From Arthrobacter sp. Soil762 (GTDB taxonomy: Bacteria; Actinomycetota; Actinomycetes; Actinomycetales; Micrococcaceae): DNA of 64,000 nucleotides. This document shows, piece after piece, positions 17,921 through 26,241 of the stretch (position 1 is the first letter of the stretch; every line of letters starts with the position of its first letter). The stretch lies in NCBI RefSeq assembly GCF_001428335.1, contig NZ_LMSG01000021.1:124001-188000 (forward strand), written 5' to 3'. Below the pieces are notes generated by a model, which was not told the origin of the DNA, did not search any database, and saw nothing but the letters and a program-made list of their open reading frames with translations. Position numbers and translations under genes: made by a program.

Positions 17921-18967
17921 ATGAAGGCACTCTACAAGTCCGGTGCACACGCCGGGTTCGAGCTGGTTGACCGGCCCGAGCCCGAGGCCGGCCCCAGCGA
18001 CGTCAAGATCCGGGTCATGACCACCGGGATCTGCGGCACCGACCTGCACATCCAGTCCTGGGATGCCTGGGCGCGGGGCATGATCCAGGCGCCGCTCATC
18101 GCGGGCCATGAATTTTACGGTGAAGTAGTGGAAATCGGCGACGGCGTCCGCGACGTCAAGGTGGGGGACCGGGTATCCGGCGAAGGCCACGTGGTCTGCG
18201 GGATCTGCAGGAACTGCCGCGCAGGCCGCCGCCAGATGTGCATCCACACCGTCAGCGTCGGTGTGCAGCGGGACGGCGCCTTCGCCGAGTACGTTGTCAT
18301 CCCGGAGACCAACGTCTGGGTTCACCATGACCCCTCCATCACCCCGGAACTGGGCGCCATCTTCGATCCGTTCGGGAACGCCGTGCACACCGCCCTCAGC
18401 TTCCCGCTGGTGGGCGAGGACGTGCTCATCACCGGGGCAGGCCCCATCGGCCTGATGGCCATCGCGGTGGCCCGCCACGCCGGGGCACGCAAGATCGCCA
18501 TCACCGATGTCTCCCAGCCGCGGCTCGAGCTGGCACGCCAGCTCGGCGTGGACCTCACCATCGACGTCTCCACCACGCGCGTCAAGGATGCCCAGCGTGA
18601 ACTCGGGATGCGCGAGGGTTTCGACATCGGCATGGAAATGTCCGGCCACCCCACCGCCCTGCCTGAGATGATCAACAACATGAACCACGGCGGCCGCATC
18701 GCCATGCTCGGACTGCCCAGCCAGGACATCACCATCGACTGGGGCAAAGTGGTCACGCACATGCTGACCCTGAAGGGCATCTACGGCCGGGAAATGTATG
18801 AGACGTGGTACGCCATGAGCGCCATGCTCTCCTCCAACCCCGTGCTGCACGCCGGCATCTCAGCTGTAGTGACGGACAAGCTGCCCGCCGCAGAATGGGA
18901 AAAAGGCTTCGCCACCGCCCGCGCCGGCGTCGGCGGAAAAGTTGTCCTCGACTGGACCGAACTCTAA
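17921..18967 (+). CDS. tdh: L-threonine 3-dehydrogenase
   Basis: 348 aa Zn-dependent, NAD+-linked medium-chain dehydrogenase that oxidises L-threonine to 2-amino-3-ketobutyrate. The ATG at 17921 is chosen for its SD (CAGGAAG) and family fit; a longer frame upstream is not conserved. Catalytic zinc ligands are in CGTDLHI and AGHEFYGEV; the structural zinc Cys cluster is CGICRNCRAGRRQMC (about 97-111). The Rossmann motif reads ITGAGPIGLMA. Followed after 8 nt by kbl, the second step of the same pathway. Confidence 0.95.
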   Translation: MKALYKSGAHAGFELVDRPEPEAGPSDVKIRVMTTGICGTDLHIQSWDAWARGMIQAPLIAGHEFYGEVVEIGDGVRDVKVGDRVSGEGHVVCGICRNCRAGRRQMCIHTVSVGVQRDGAFAEYVVIPETNVWVHHDPSITPELGAIFDPFGNAVHTALSFPLVGEDVLITGAGPIGLMAIAVARHAGARKIAITDVSQPRLELARQLGVDLTIDVSTTRVKDAQRELGMREGFDIGMEMSGHPTALPEMINNMNHGGRIAMLGLPSQDITIDWGKVVTHMLTLKGIYGREMYETWYAMSAMLSSNPVLHAGISAVVTDKLPAAEWEKGFATARAGVGGKVVLDWTEL

Positions 18968-18975
18968 GGAGCACC

Positions 18976-20172
18976 ATGTACACCTCCATCAAGGACCAGC
19001 TGCAGACTGAGCTGGACGACATCCGTACCGCCGGGCTCTTCAAGACCGAACGCAGCATCAACTCCCCGCAGTCCAGCCACATCACGGCAGGGCAGATCGG
19101 CCAACCCGGCGCCACCGTCCTGAACTTCTGCGCCAACAACTACCTGGGCCTCGCGGACCACCCGGACATCATCGCCGCGGCCAAAGCGGCCATGGACTCA
19201 CGCGGCTTCGGCATGGCCAGCGTCCGCTTCATCTGCGGCACCCAGGACCTGCACCTTGAACTGGAAGCCAGGGTCTCCAGGTTCCTCGGGACCGAGGACA
19301 CGATCCTGTTCTCCAGCTGCTTTGATGCCAACGGCGGGGTCTTCGAATCCCTCTTCGGCCCCGAGGACGCCATCATCTCCGATGCCCTCAACCACGCCTC
19401 CATCATCGACGGCATCCGGCTCTGCAAGGCCCAGCGGTTCCGCTACGCCAACCAGGACATGGCGGACCTCGAGGCCAAGCTCCTTGAAGCGAAGGATGCG
19501 CGGCGCAAGATCATCGTCACCGACGGCGTGTTCTCCATGGACGGCTACCTGGCACCGCTGGAGGCCATCTGCGACCTCGCCGAGAAGCACGACGCCCTGG
19601 TGATGGTGGACGACTCCCACGCCGTCGGCTTTATGGGTGCCACCGGTGCCGGAACCCCCGAGCACGCAGGCGTGTCCCAGCGCGTGGACATCTACACCGG
19701 AACGTTCGGCAAGGCCCTGGGCGGCGCGTCCGGCGGCTATGTGTCCGGCCGCAGTGAAGTGGTGGCCATGCTCCGCCAGAAAGCGCGCCCGTACCTGTTC
19801 TCCAATTCCCTGGCCCCCGCGATCGTCGCCGCCACCATCAAGGCGCTTGACCTGGTGGAGAATTCCGGTGACCTGCGGACCCGGCTCTTCGAGAACGCCC
19901 GGCTGTTCCGCCGCCGGATGACCGAAGAAGGTTTTGAACTCCTCGACGGCGAACACGCGATTGTCCCCGTGATGTTCGGGGACGCCGTAATGGCCGCCAA
20001 GGTGGCGGACCAGATGCTCCAGCACGGCGTCTTTGTCACCGCCTTCAGCTTCCCGGTGGTCCCGCGCGGCGCCGCCCGGATCCGTGTGCAGCTTTCAGCG
20101 TCTCACTCAGCGGACGACGTCGAAGCGTGCGTGCGTGCGTTCGTCGCCAGCCGTGCGGCGGTAGCAGGCTAA
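18976..20172 (+). CDS. kbl: Glycine C-acetyltransferase (2-amino-3-ketobutyrate CoA ligase)
   Basis: 398 aa PLP enzyme of the alpha-oxoamine synthase family. It cleaves 2-amino-3-ketobutyrate with CoA into glycine and acetyl-CoA. The PLP Lys is in TGTFGKALGGASGGY (about 240-254); DDSHAVGF supplies the Asp that contacts the pyridine nitrogen. The ATG at 18976 has AAGGAG just upstream. With tdh it forms a complete threonine-to-glycine route. Confidence 0.95.
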   Translation: MYTSIKDQLQTELDDIRTAGLFKTERSINSPQSSHITAGQIGQPGATVLNFCANNYLGLADHPDIIAAAKAAMDSRGFGMASVRFICGTQDLHLELEARVSRFLGTEDTILFSSCFDANGGVFESLFGPEDAIISDALNHASIIDGIRLCKAQRFRYANQDMADLEAKLLEAKDARRKIIVTDGVFSMDGYLAPLEAICDLAEKHDALVMVDDSHAVGFMGATGAGTPEHAGVSQRVDIYTGTFGKALGGASGGYVSGRSEVVAMLRQKARPYLFSNSLAPAIVAATIKALDLVENSGDLRTRLFENARLFRRRMTEEGFELLDGEHAIVPVMFGDAVMAAKVADQMLQHGVFVTAFSFPVVPRGAARIRVQLSASHSADDVEACVRAFVASRAAVAG

Positions 20173-20197
20173 CCCAGCCGGGTTTAACCCAGCCGGG
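20171..20197 (+). repeat. Direct repeat / weak hairpin after kbl
   Basis: AACCCAGCCGGG occurs twice (20171-20182 and 20186-20197). Each copy together with the bases after it can form a small AACCC/GGGTT-type stem. Possible weak terminator. Confidence 0.35.
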
Positions 20198-20255
20198 CTA
20201 AACCTTACAGAGCAGGACCGGCGCGGACGCAGGGCAACTCTGCAAGGATGGAGCC

Positions 20256-21377
20256 ATGGCAGCACACTACGACGTCCTGATTGTGGGCGGCGGCATCGCC
20301 GGCCTGTCCCTGGCCTCCGCGCTCGCCGGCAGCTGCAGCGTGGCGCTGGTGGAAGCGGAGCAGGAGCTGGCGTACCACACGTCCTCCCGCTCCGCCCGCC
20401 AGCTCATTCCGAGTTTCGGCCCCGAAGTGGTCCAGGAACTCACGGTCCGGACCCTGGAGCTGATGGCAGCCCGGGACGCGCAACTGCCAGAACCTGTCCT
20501 GACGCCGCGGAGCTTTATGCTCATCGGCACCGAGCAATCCGTCCGCGCCGAGGCCAGCGGCAATATGAGCGCCATCACGCATGACCGGGCACTGGAGCTG
20601 TGCCCGGCGCTGGTCCCCCGGGCTTTCTCCGCAGCAGGCCTGGACACCGGATCCTTCGGCTGCAACGCTCCGCTGCTGCTGGCCGACCACCGGCAGCGGG
20701 CTGAGGCCGCCGGCGCCGACATCATCACCGGCGCCCGCGTACATTCCGCCCAGCGGCTGGGCTCGGCCTGGGAGGTCGGCGCCGGGCAGGAAGCCTTCGA
20801 AGCCGGTGTGCTCGTCAACGCCGCCGGCGCCTGGGCCGATGAAATCGCCGTGATCAGTGGCGTTGAGAAGCTCGGGCTGCAGCCGTACCGGCGCACCGCG
20901 GCGATTGTCGACGTCGAACATCCCCTTCCCGAGCAAAGCCCCATGGTGGCCGCAGCTGACCACACGTTCTATTTCCGCCGGGAGGGCACGGACGTGCTGA
21001 TCTCGCCGTCCGAAACGGTGCCCAGCGGACCCGAGGACGCCCGGCCGAGGCCCGGCGATATCGAGCGGCTGATCGTGAAGCTGAACCAGCTGACCACATT
21101 GGGAATCCGCGGAGTCCGGAGCGCGTGGACCGGCCTCCGGACCGAGGCAGCCGACGGCGTCCCCGTAGCCGGGTTCGACGCCGAGGCCCCCGGGTTCTAC
21201 TGGCTGGCCGGTCAGGGCGGTTACGGTTTCCAGACGTCATCGGCCATGGCGGAGCTCGCCGCCGCCCAGATCCTGGCCGGACAGGGCGCCGGGCACCGGG
21301 CGGCCGCTCCGGCCCACGGTCCGGCATCCCGGACAGCGGAGGCGCTGGCCGCCACGCGCTGGTCCGTCCGGCGCTGA
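20256..21377 (+). CDS. FAD-dependent oxidoreductase (D-amino acid oxidase family)
   Basis: 373 aa. N-terminal FAD-binding motif VLIVGGGIAGLSLA (about 7-20) with the acidic ribose-binding residue in ALVEAE. The DAO-superfamily C-terminal motif GLRTEAADGVPVAGFD and GQGGYGFQTS is present. The segment SSRSARQLIPSFGP resembles D-arginine dehydrogenase (DauA)-like proteins more than sarcosine oxidase, so a D-amino acid or secondary amine is a likely substrate, unproven. AAGGAT lies 6 nt before the ATG but also overlaps an SD-like GGATGGAG, so the start type is ambiguous. hutI begins 12 nt after the stop, suggesting one amino-acid catabolic unit. Confidence 0.82.
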   Translation: MAAHYDVLIVGGGIAGLSLASALAGSCSVALVEAEQELAYHTSSRSARQLIPSFGPEVVQELTVRTLELMAARDAQLPEPVLTPRSFMLIGTEQSVRAEASGNMSAITHDRALELCPALVPRAFSAAGLDTGSFGCNAPLLLADHRQRAEAAGADIITGARVHSAQRLGSAWEVGAGQEAFEAGVLVNAAGAWADEIAVISGVEKLGLQPYRRTAAIVDVEHPLPEQSPMVAAADHTFYFRREGTDVLISPSETVPSGPEDARPRPGDIERLIVKLNQLTTLGIRGVRSAWTGLRTEAADGVPVAGFDAEAPGFYWLAGQGGYGFQTSSAMAELAAAQILAGQGAGHRAAAPAHGPASRTAEALAATRWSVRR

Positions 21378-21389
21378 ACAATGGAACCC

Positions 21390-22601
21390 ATGAGCACCCT
21401 GATCACCAACATCGCCGAGCTGATGACCCAGGACCTGGAACACCGCGTCCTTAAAAAGGCCGCCGTGGTGATCGAGGGCGAACGGATCGCCTGGCTCGGT
21501 TCCGCCGCGGACGCGCCGGCGGCCGATGACGCCGTGGACGCCGGCGGCCGGGCCGTGTTGCCGGGCTGGGTGGATTCGCACACGCACCTGGTCTTCGCCG
21601 GCGACCGCACTGCGGAGTTCGAGGCGCGGATGGCAGGGGAGTCGTATTCGGCCGGCGGCATCGCGGTCACGATGAACGCTACCCGGCGGGCCTCCGATTT
21701 CGACCTCACCCGGCTGGCGATGGCGCGTGTGTCCGAGGCCGTGTCGCAGGGCACCACCTACCTCGAAACCAAGACCGGGTACGGGCTGGATATTGAGCAC
21801 GAGGCCCGGAGCGCCCGGATCGCGTCCACCGTCGCAGACGAAGTCACCTACCTGGGCGCCCACCTTGTCCCCGCGGGCACCGACGCGGAGGCCTACACGG
21901 ATCTCGTCTGCGGGCCCATGCTTGACGCCGTCCGGCCCTACGTCCGGTGGGCGGACGTGTTCTGCGAGGAAGGCGCCTTCACTGCGGAGCAGGCCCGCCG
22001 TGTGCTGGAGGCGTGCCGGGCCGCCGGACTGGGGATCCGCGTCCACGGCAACCAGCTCGGCCAGGGTCCCGGCGTGCAGCTGGCGGTGGAACTCGGGGCA
22101 GCCAGCGTGGACCACGTGAACTACCTGTCGTCCCGTGATGTGGCGATGCTGGCGGAAAGCTGGTCCGGCTGGAATCCGGAGAGCGGCACTGGTGCCCGCG
22201 GCACCGTGGCAACCTGCCTCCCCGCGTGCGATCTCTCCACCCGGCAGCCGCTGGCCCCGGGGCGTGAACTGCTGGACGCCGGCGTGCAGGTGGCGCTGGC
22301 CTCCAACTGCAACCCGGGCACCTCGTACACCAGTTCCATGGCGTTCAACGTGGCGACGGCTGTGCTGCAGATGCGCCTCAGTGTCCACGAAGCGGTGCGG
22401 GCCGCCACGTATGTGGGTGCGCTGGCGCTGCACCGGGAGGCAGGGTACGACGCCGACGGCGAACGGGCGGTGGGTTCGCTCGCCGTCGGGCATCGTGCGG
22501 ACCTGCACATGCTGAACGCCCCCTCAGCAACGCATCTCGCTTACCGCCCGGGCATGCCGCTTACCTACGCCGTGTGGCGGGCAGGTGTACGGGCGCGCTA
22601 A
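21390..22601 (+). CDS. hutI: Imidazolonepropionase
   Basis: 403 aa metal-dependent amidohydrolase, third step of histidine degradation (4-imidazolone-5-propanoate to formiminoglutamate). Metal ligands in WVDSHTHLVFAGDR (about 51-64), the family signature EFEARMAGESYSAGGI, and later HGNQLGQ and the conserved ALASNCNPGT. Start is the ATG at 21390, in preference to 21381, by family fit. The other hut genes are not in this window. It lies behind an FAD amine oxidase rather than hutU/hutH, which is unusual. Confidence 0.94.
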   Translation: MSTLITNIAELMTQDLEHRVLKKAAVVIEGERIAWLGSAADAPAADDAVDAGGRAVLPGWVDSHTHLVFAGDRTAEFEARMAGESYSAGGIAVTMNATRRASDFDLTRLAMARVSEAVSQGTTYLETKTGYGLDIEHEARSARIASTVADEVTYLGAHLVPAGTDAEAYTDLVCGPMLDAVRPYVRWADVFCEEGAFTAEQARRVLEACRAAGLGIRVHGNQLGQGPGVQLAVELGAASVDHVNYLSSRDVAMLAESWSGWNPESGTGARGTVATCLPACDLSTRQPLAPGRELLDAGVQVALASNCNPGTSYTSSMAFNVATAVLQMRLSVHEAVRAATYVGALALHREAGYDADGERAVGSLAVGHRADLHMLNAPSATHLAYRPGMPLTYAVWRAGVRAR

Positions 22602-22653
22602 GTACAGTCGCACTTAGTGATTGCGAGGTGATCATTTGTGCCTGTTATGATCA
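22598..22653. promoter_or_regulatory. Inverted repeats between hutI and the DeoR gene
   Basis: CTAAGT/ACTTAG (22598-22603, 22612-22617) overlaps the hutI stop. TGATCAT (22629-22635) and ATGATCA (22647-22653) form a perfect 7-bp inverted repeat with an 11-nt spacer, about 50-70 nt before the DeoR ATG. The second pair is a candidate autoregulatory operator. Confidence 0.5.
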
Positions 22654-22698
22654 GATAACGTCATATATTGGTGACTGTTTGATCGCTGAGAGGCCCCC

Positions 22699-23487
22699 AT
22701 GACACGCACTGACCGTCTGACGGCCATCCTGGACATTCTCGCCAAGACCGGCCAGGTGGAGGTGGAGGAGATTGTCACGCAGCTTGCGGTCTCGCCGGCC
22801 ACGGCGCGGCGGGACCTGGACAGCCTGGCCAAGCGGCGGCTGCTGACCCGGACCCGGGGCGGGGCCACCACCGGCGCCCTGGCCTACGACCTCCCCGGGC
22901 GGTACAACCGTGACGACCACGCCGAAGCCAAGGAGCAGATCGCCCAGACCGCCTCGGCGCTGATTTTTCCCGGCGCGGTAATCGGTCTCTGCGGCGGCAC
23001 CACCAGCACGGCCCTGGCTCAGATCCTGGCCACGCGCGAGGACCTCAACGCTCCCGGCCACCAGTCCACCCTGACTGTGGTCACCAACGCCATCAACATC
23101 GCTGCGCAGTTGGCTGTCCGCCCCAACATCAAAGTCATGGTGACCGGCGGCATCCTGAACCCCCGCTCGTACGAACTGGTGGGACCGTACACCGACATCA
23201 TCATGCAGAAGGTGGTCATGGACATCGCCTTCATCGGCGTGAACGGCATTGACCCCGAGGTCGGTCCCACCAACACGGGGGAGGGCGAAGCCTCCGTGAA
23301 TGCCCTGCTGGCCAGCCGGGCCCGGATCTCGTACGTGCTGGCCGACTCCTCCAAGGTGGGCGTCAGAGCCTTCGCCACCATGGACGGTTACGCGTTCACC
23401 CGCCTGATCACTGACTCCGGGATCTCCGCCGAGGACAAGGCAGCATTCGAAGCCAATGGCACCGAAGTGATCGTGGCCCCGCACTAA
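22699..23487 (+). CDS. DeoR family transcriptional regulator
   Basis: 262 aa. N-terminal DeoR winged helix (VEEIVTQLAVSPATARRDLDSL, split over residues 18-39) and a C-terminal sugar-phosphate sensor of the ribose-5-phosphate isomerase-like fold (VIGLCGGTTSTALA, later GVNGIDPEVGPT and YVLADSSKVG). DeoR proteins usually repress carbohydrate or nucleoside catabolism until a phosphorylated sugar binds. No sugar operon is adjacent, so the target is not evident. Confidence 0.9.
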   Translation: MTRTDRLTAILDILAKTGQVEVEEIVTQLAVSPATARRDLDSLAKRRLLTRTRGGATTGALAYDLPGRYNRDDHAEAKEQIAQTASALIFPGAVIGLCGGTTSTALAQILATREDLNAPGHQSTLTVVTNAINIAAQLAVRPNIKVMVTGGILNPRSYELVGPYTDIIMQKVVMDIAFIGVNGIDPEVGPTNTGEGEASVNALLASRARISYVLADSSKVGVRAFATMDGYAFTRLITDSGISAEDKAAFEANGTEVIVAPH

Positions 23488-23504
23488 GGGACCTGCAACA
23501 ACGC

Positions 23505-24185
23505 CTAGAAGATCACCGGCGGCGCATCCAGGACGGTCTCGTCCACCCGGCGGTCCACCCATTGGCTGAACGGAATATCGAGTTCGTACTTGCCCAGATC
23601 GGTGCGCAGGAGGGTCCGCACCGCGGCATTGTCCGGATTGTTGAGCGATTCGAAATACTCCACCGACCAGTGGAACCAGCGCATGCAGAACAGGCGCATG
23701 GTGAGCCCGTGGGTCACCAGCAGGGTGTTGGGGGCGTAGTCCGGTTTGGACCAGTGCCGGTACAGCGTTTCCATAAAGGATGAGATCCGGTCGTAGACGT
23801 CGGAGCCGGATTCGCCCTCCCGGAACCGGTAGAAGAAATGGCCGTAGGCGTTGCGGAGTTCCTTCTGGTCCTCGATGTCGCCGGTGATCTGGAAATTGGC
23901 CCAGTCCTGCTCACGGAGGCGCGGCTCTTCGATCACCCGCTCCGTGAGATTGCCGAGGTTGAGTGCCTCCAGGGTCTGGTGCGCCCGCAGGTACGGCGAC
24001 ACATAAACACAGACCTGGCGGCCGTCCAGCTCGCGGCGGATCCGTTCCCCGGCCGCCGTGGCCTGCGCCAGGCCCCGGGGAGTCAACGGAATCCGGTAGT
24101 CCGGGACCCTGTTGTAGATGGACGTATCGACATTGGCCGCGGACTGGCCGTGCCGGATCATGAAGATTTTCCCTGGCGCGCTCAT
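23505..24185 (-). CDS. Histidine phosphatase superfamily protein
   Basis: 226 aa from the ATG at 24185. Catalytic motif IRHGQSAAN (about 8-16), with the second catalytic His in LVTHGLTMR (about 158). This fold includes phosphoglycerate mutases, fructose-2,6-bisphosphatases and broad phosphatases; the isolated copy and divergent middle suggest a phosphatase with unknown substrate. TATGCT lies 8 nt before the ATG and no SD is seen, so it may be leaderless. Shares its upstream region with a 32-bp tandem repeat. Confidence 0.83.
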   Translation of the reverse strand: MSAPGKIFMIRHGQSAANVDTSIYNRVPDYRIPLTPRGLAQATAAGERIRRELDGRQVCVYVSPYLRAHQTLEALNLGNLTERVIEEPRLREQDWANFQITGDIEDQKELRNAYGHFFYRFREGESGSDVYDRISSFMETLYRHWSKPDYAPNTLLVTHGLTMRLFCMRWFHWSVEYFESLNNPDNAAVRTLLRTDLGKYELDIPFSQWVDRRVDETVLDAPPVIF

Positions 24186-24212
24186 AAGCCCCAAGCATAG
24201 GTGCCGCCGCAT

Positions 24213-24297
24213 GGACGCTCTCTCACTTTTGGTGGGTTTTTGGCGGACGCTCTCTCACTTTTGGTGGGTTTTTGGCGGACGCTCTCCCACTTTGGTC
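24213..24297. repeat. 32-bp tandem repeat, about 2.7 copies
   Basis: The unit begins GGACGCTCTCTCACTTTTGG and ends TGGGTTTTTGGC. Two identical copies abut (24213-24244 and 24245-24276); a third partial copy with changes runs to about 24297. It lies between divergent genes, 28 nt from the phosphatase start. Confidence 0.8.
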
Positions 24298-24361
24298 AGC
24301 CCCGGCGAGCTGGCCACCCCCCAATCAGCGAAGAACCAGAAACTACAGGCAAGATGGAACC

Positions 24362-25141
24362 ATGTTGGTTCCCTCCCGCCGTCGGCTGCGGATTGAAGTC
24401 TGGATTGTGCTGGGCCTTTCCCTGGGGCAGTCCGCCGTCTATTCGGTGGTGCAGCTGCTGGACAAGATGACGCGTGCACCGCTGGCCGAAGGCACGTCCA
24501 CGCTGAACCGGTCACAGAGCCCCCGCGAATACTTCGACCTCACCTACCAGCTGCTGGACATCATTTTCGCCCTCGTGCCCGTGCTGCTGGTCATCTACTT
24601 CCTCACGGACCAGCGGCAATCCGGCGCCGGAGTGAGCCCCCAAAGCGGGTCGGCCTTCCGGAAGCTGGGGTTCAACTTCGCCCGGCCGGGCCGTGACCTG
24701 CTGCAGGGCTTTGGCCTCGCGGCGCTGATCGGGATCCCGTCGCTGGGCCTCTACGCCGCGGGACGTGCCCTGGGGATCACCACCACCATCATCCCCAGCG
24801 CACTCGACTCGTACTGGTGGACAGTTCCCGTCCTGATCCTGTCCGCGCTGCGGCACGCCGTTGTGGAGGAGGTCATTGTGGTGGGCTACCTCCTGGACCG
24901 GTTCGGCAAGTTCGGCTGGAGCATGCCCCTGGCCATCTTCACCAGCTCGATGCTCCGCGGCAGCTACCACCTGTACCAGGGCTTCGGGCCGTTCATCGGC
25001 AACGCCGTGATGGGTGTGGTCTTCGCCTGGCTCTACACGAAAACCAAGCGGATTATGCCGCTGGTCATCGCGCATGCGCTGCTGGACATCGCTGCCTTTG
25101 TTGGCTTCAGCCTCTTTGGCCGGGCTGTGGGCCTGGGGTAA
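24362..25141 (+). CDS. CPBP family intramembrane metalloprotease
   Basis: 259 aa with about seven hydrophobic segments. CPBP (Abi, Rce1-like) glutamic proteases cut membrane peptides or prenylated substrates. Motif 1 is present as HAVVEEVIVVGYLLDR (Glu pair about 169-170), motif 2 as LRGSYHLYQGF with a conserved His, and the last motif as VIAHALLDI. The Arg usually found in EExxxR is displaced. CAAGAT lies exactly 6 nt before the ATG at 24362, so the gene is probably leaderless. Function in the cell unknown. Confidence 0.85.
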   Translation: MLVPSRRRLRIEVWIVLGLSLGQSAVYSVVQLLDKMTRAPLAEGTSTLNRSQSPREYFDLTYQLLDIIFALVPVLLVIYFLTDQRQSGAGVSPQSGSAFRKLGFNFARPGRDLLQGFGLAALIGIPSLGLYAAGRALGITTTIIPSALDSYWWTVPVLILSALRHAVVEEVIVVGYLLDRFGKFGWSMPLAIFTSSMLRGSYHLYQGFGPFIGNAVMGVVFAWLYTKTKRIMPLVIAHALLDIAAFVGFSLFGRAVGLG

Positions 25142-25199
25142 GACGGCCGTGGTTCCTGTGCCGCACACGTGAACTGAACCGGGTCCGGCCCTAAAAGGA

Positions 25200-25251
25200 T
25201 TCGGCCGCCATCGGTGGGTGGCATCATTGGCACCCGCTGATGGCGGCCGAA
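25200..25251. terminator. Bidirectional terminator between the CPBP and VOC genes
   Basis: TTCGGCCGCCATC (25200-25212) pairs with GATGGCGGCCGAA (25239-25251). The stem continues inward through GGTGGGTG/CACCCGCT with wobble pairs, giving about 21 bp with a 10-nt loop. It sits between converging genes. Confidence 0.75.
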
Positions 25252-25267
25252 GCTATTGAAGGTGCAA

Positions 25268-25906
25268 TCAGATGGTGACTGCTCCGGTAGCGGTTTCGAA
25301 GGTTACGGACAGGATGCCCGGGGTTCCATGCGGAGCCACCCAGTCAACGGCCACATCCTCCAGCGGCTTCTCGACGGGTTCGCCTAGCCATTCCGTCACG
25401 CGTTCGGCGGAACCGGCTATGGTCAGGCAGCTCATCTTGACGTTGCTCTCATAGGCGTTGGACGGGTGCAGGGCGGGGTCGCCCTCCCACTTGAGCATGT
25501 ACGGGACCTGTGGGTCCGCGATCAGGCCCAGGATGCCGATCTGCTTCCAGACCAGCTCGCGGCCGTCCGGGAACTTGCGGTTGCCGTTGACGGCGGCACG
25601 GCCCAGGCGGTCTTCGAACGGAGCGAGGTCGTCCACTTCGACGCACCAGCCCATCCAGCCGCCGCCGGCTTCGGACCGGGCCCGGACAGCCTGCCCGAAG
25701 GGAGCCTTGTCCGATGCCGGGTGGTTCAGGACCTCCACGACTTCCAGGTATTTATGGCCCGCGAGGGGAATAATCATGTTCCGGGTTCCAAACCGGGGGT
25801 GCACGCCACCCTTCACGGCTTCAACGCCGAGGGCGGACGAAATTCGTTCGGTGGTGGCAACGAGGCCATCTTGTTCACAGGCGTAAGAGACGTGATCCAT
25901 GCGCAT
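25268..25906 (-). CDS. Glyoxalase-like (VOC superfamily) domain protein
   Basis: 212 aa. It begins MRMDHVSYAC, a typical first beta strand of VOC folds with a metal-binding His, and a later segment (HPRFGTRNMIIPLAGHKYLE) is typical of the Glyoxalase_3 family. These enzymes use a divalent metal for isomerisation, oxygenation or epoxide opening; the reaction here is unknown. CAAGAT followed by 6 nt precedes the ATG at 25906, supporting it over the internal ATG at 25900. Confidence 0.75.
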   Translation of the reverse strand: MRMDHVSYACEQDGLVATTERISSALGVEAVKGGVHPRFGTRNMIIPLAGHKYLEVVEVLNHPASDKAPFGQAVRARSEAGGGWMGWCVEVDDLAPFEDRLGRAAVNGNRKFPDGRELVWKQIGILGLIADPQVPYMLKWEGDPALHPSNAYESNVKMSCLTIAGSAERVTEWLGEPVEKPLEDVAVDWVAPHGTPGILSVTFETATGAVTI

Positions 25907-26077
25907 GCCATCATCTTGGCACTTTGTGATCCGGCTCTCAGCTAAGGGTAGCCTTACCGGAATCCTGATGCGTCACGAGTGGACATTTCCGGGCGGCCAA
26001 GGGCGCGGCGGACCCTGGCAAGGACGCGGCCGGCCAGCCGCCGTAGGGCTCCCGCGAAGTCATAACCAGTCACACGC

Positions 26078-26107
26078 TTAGCAATAGACCGGGGCTGTTC
26101 GTACACT
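26078..26107 (+). promoter_or_regulatory. Promoter of the SAM-IV/metX transcript
   Basis: TTAGCA (26078-26083), an 18-nt spacer and TACACT (26102-26107). The expected start, about 26113-26115, coincides with the first base of riboswitch helix P1. Confidence 0.55.
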
Positions 26108-26112
26108 CGAAG

Positions 26113-26215
26113 CAGGTCATGAGTGCCAGCGACAGCCCCGGCTTGCTGGCCGGCAACCCTCTTTTGCGGTGGGGTGCCCCGGGTGAGGACCTGGCCTGCC
26201 GGTCAATTGACGGCG
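26113..26215 (+). ncRNA. SAM-IV riboswitch
   Basis: The conserved core of the actinobacterial SAM-IV class is recognisable. P1 is CAGGTC (26113-26118) with GACCTG (26188-26193). The core contains ATGAGTGCCAGC, GCCCCGGCTTGCTGGC, CCGGCAACCCTC, GGTGGGGTGCCCC and GGGTGAGGACC. An extra hairpin (CCGGTCAATTGACGG, about 26199-26213) follows. These RNAs bind S-adenosylmethionine and switch off sulfur-amino-acid genes; here metX lies immediately downstream, as expected. Confidence 0.88.
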
Positions 26216-26241
26216 GGCAAGCGCATAGAAAAGGTCCTTCC

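Noticed and set aside
24213..24297. CRISPR array
   Set aside because: The 32-bp units abut directly with no spacers and no cas genes are present.
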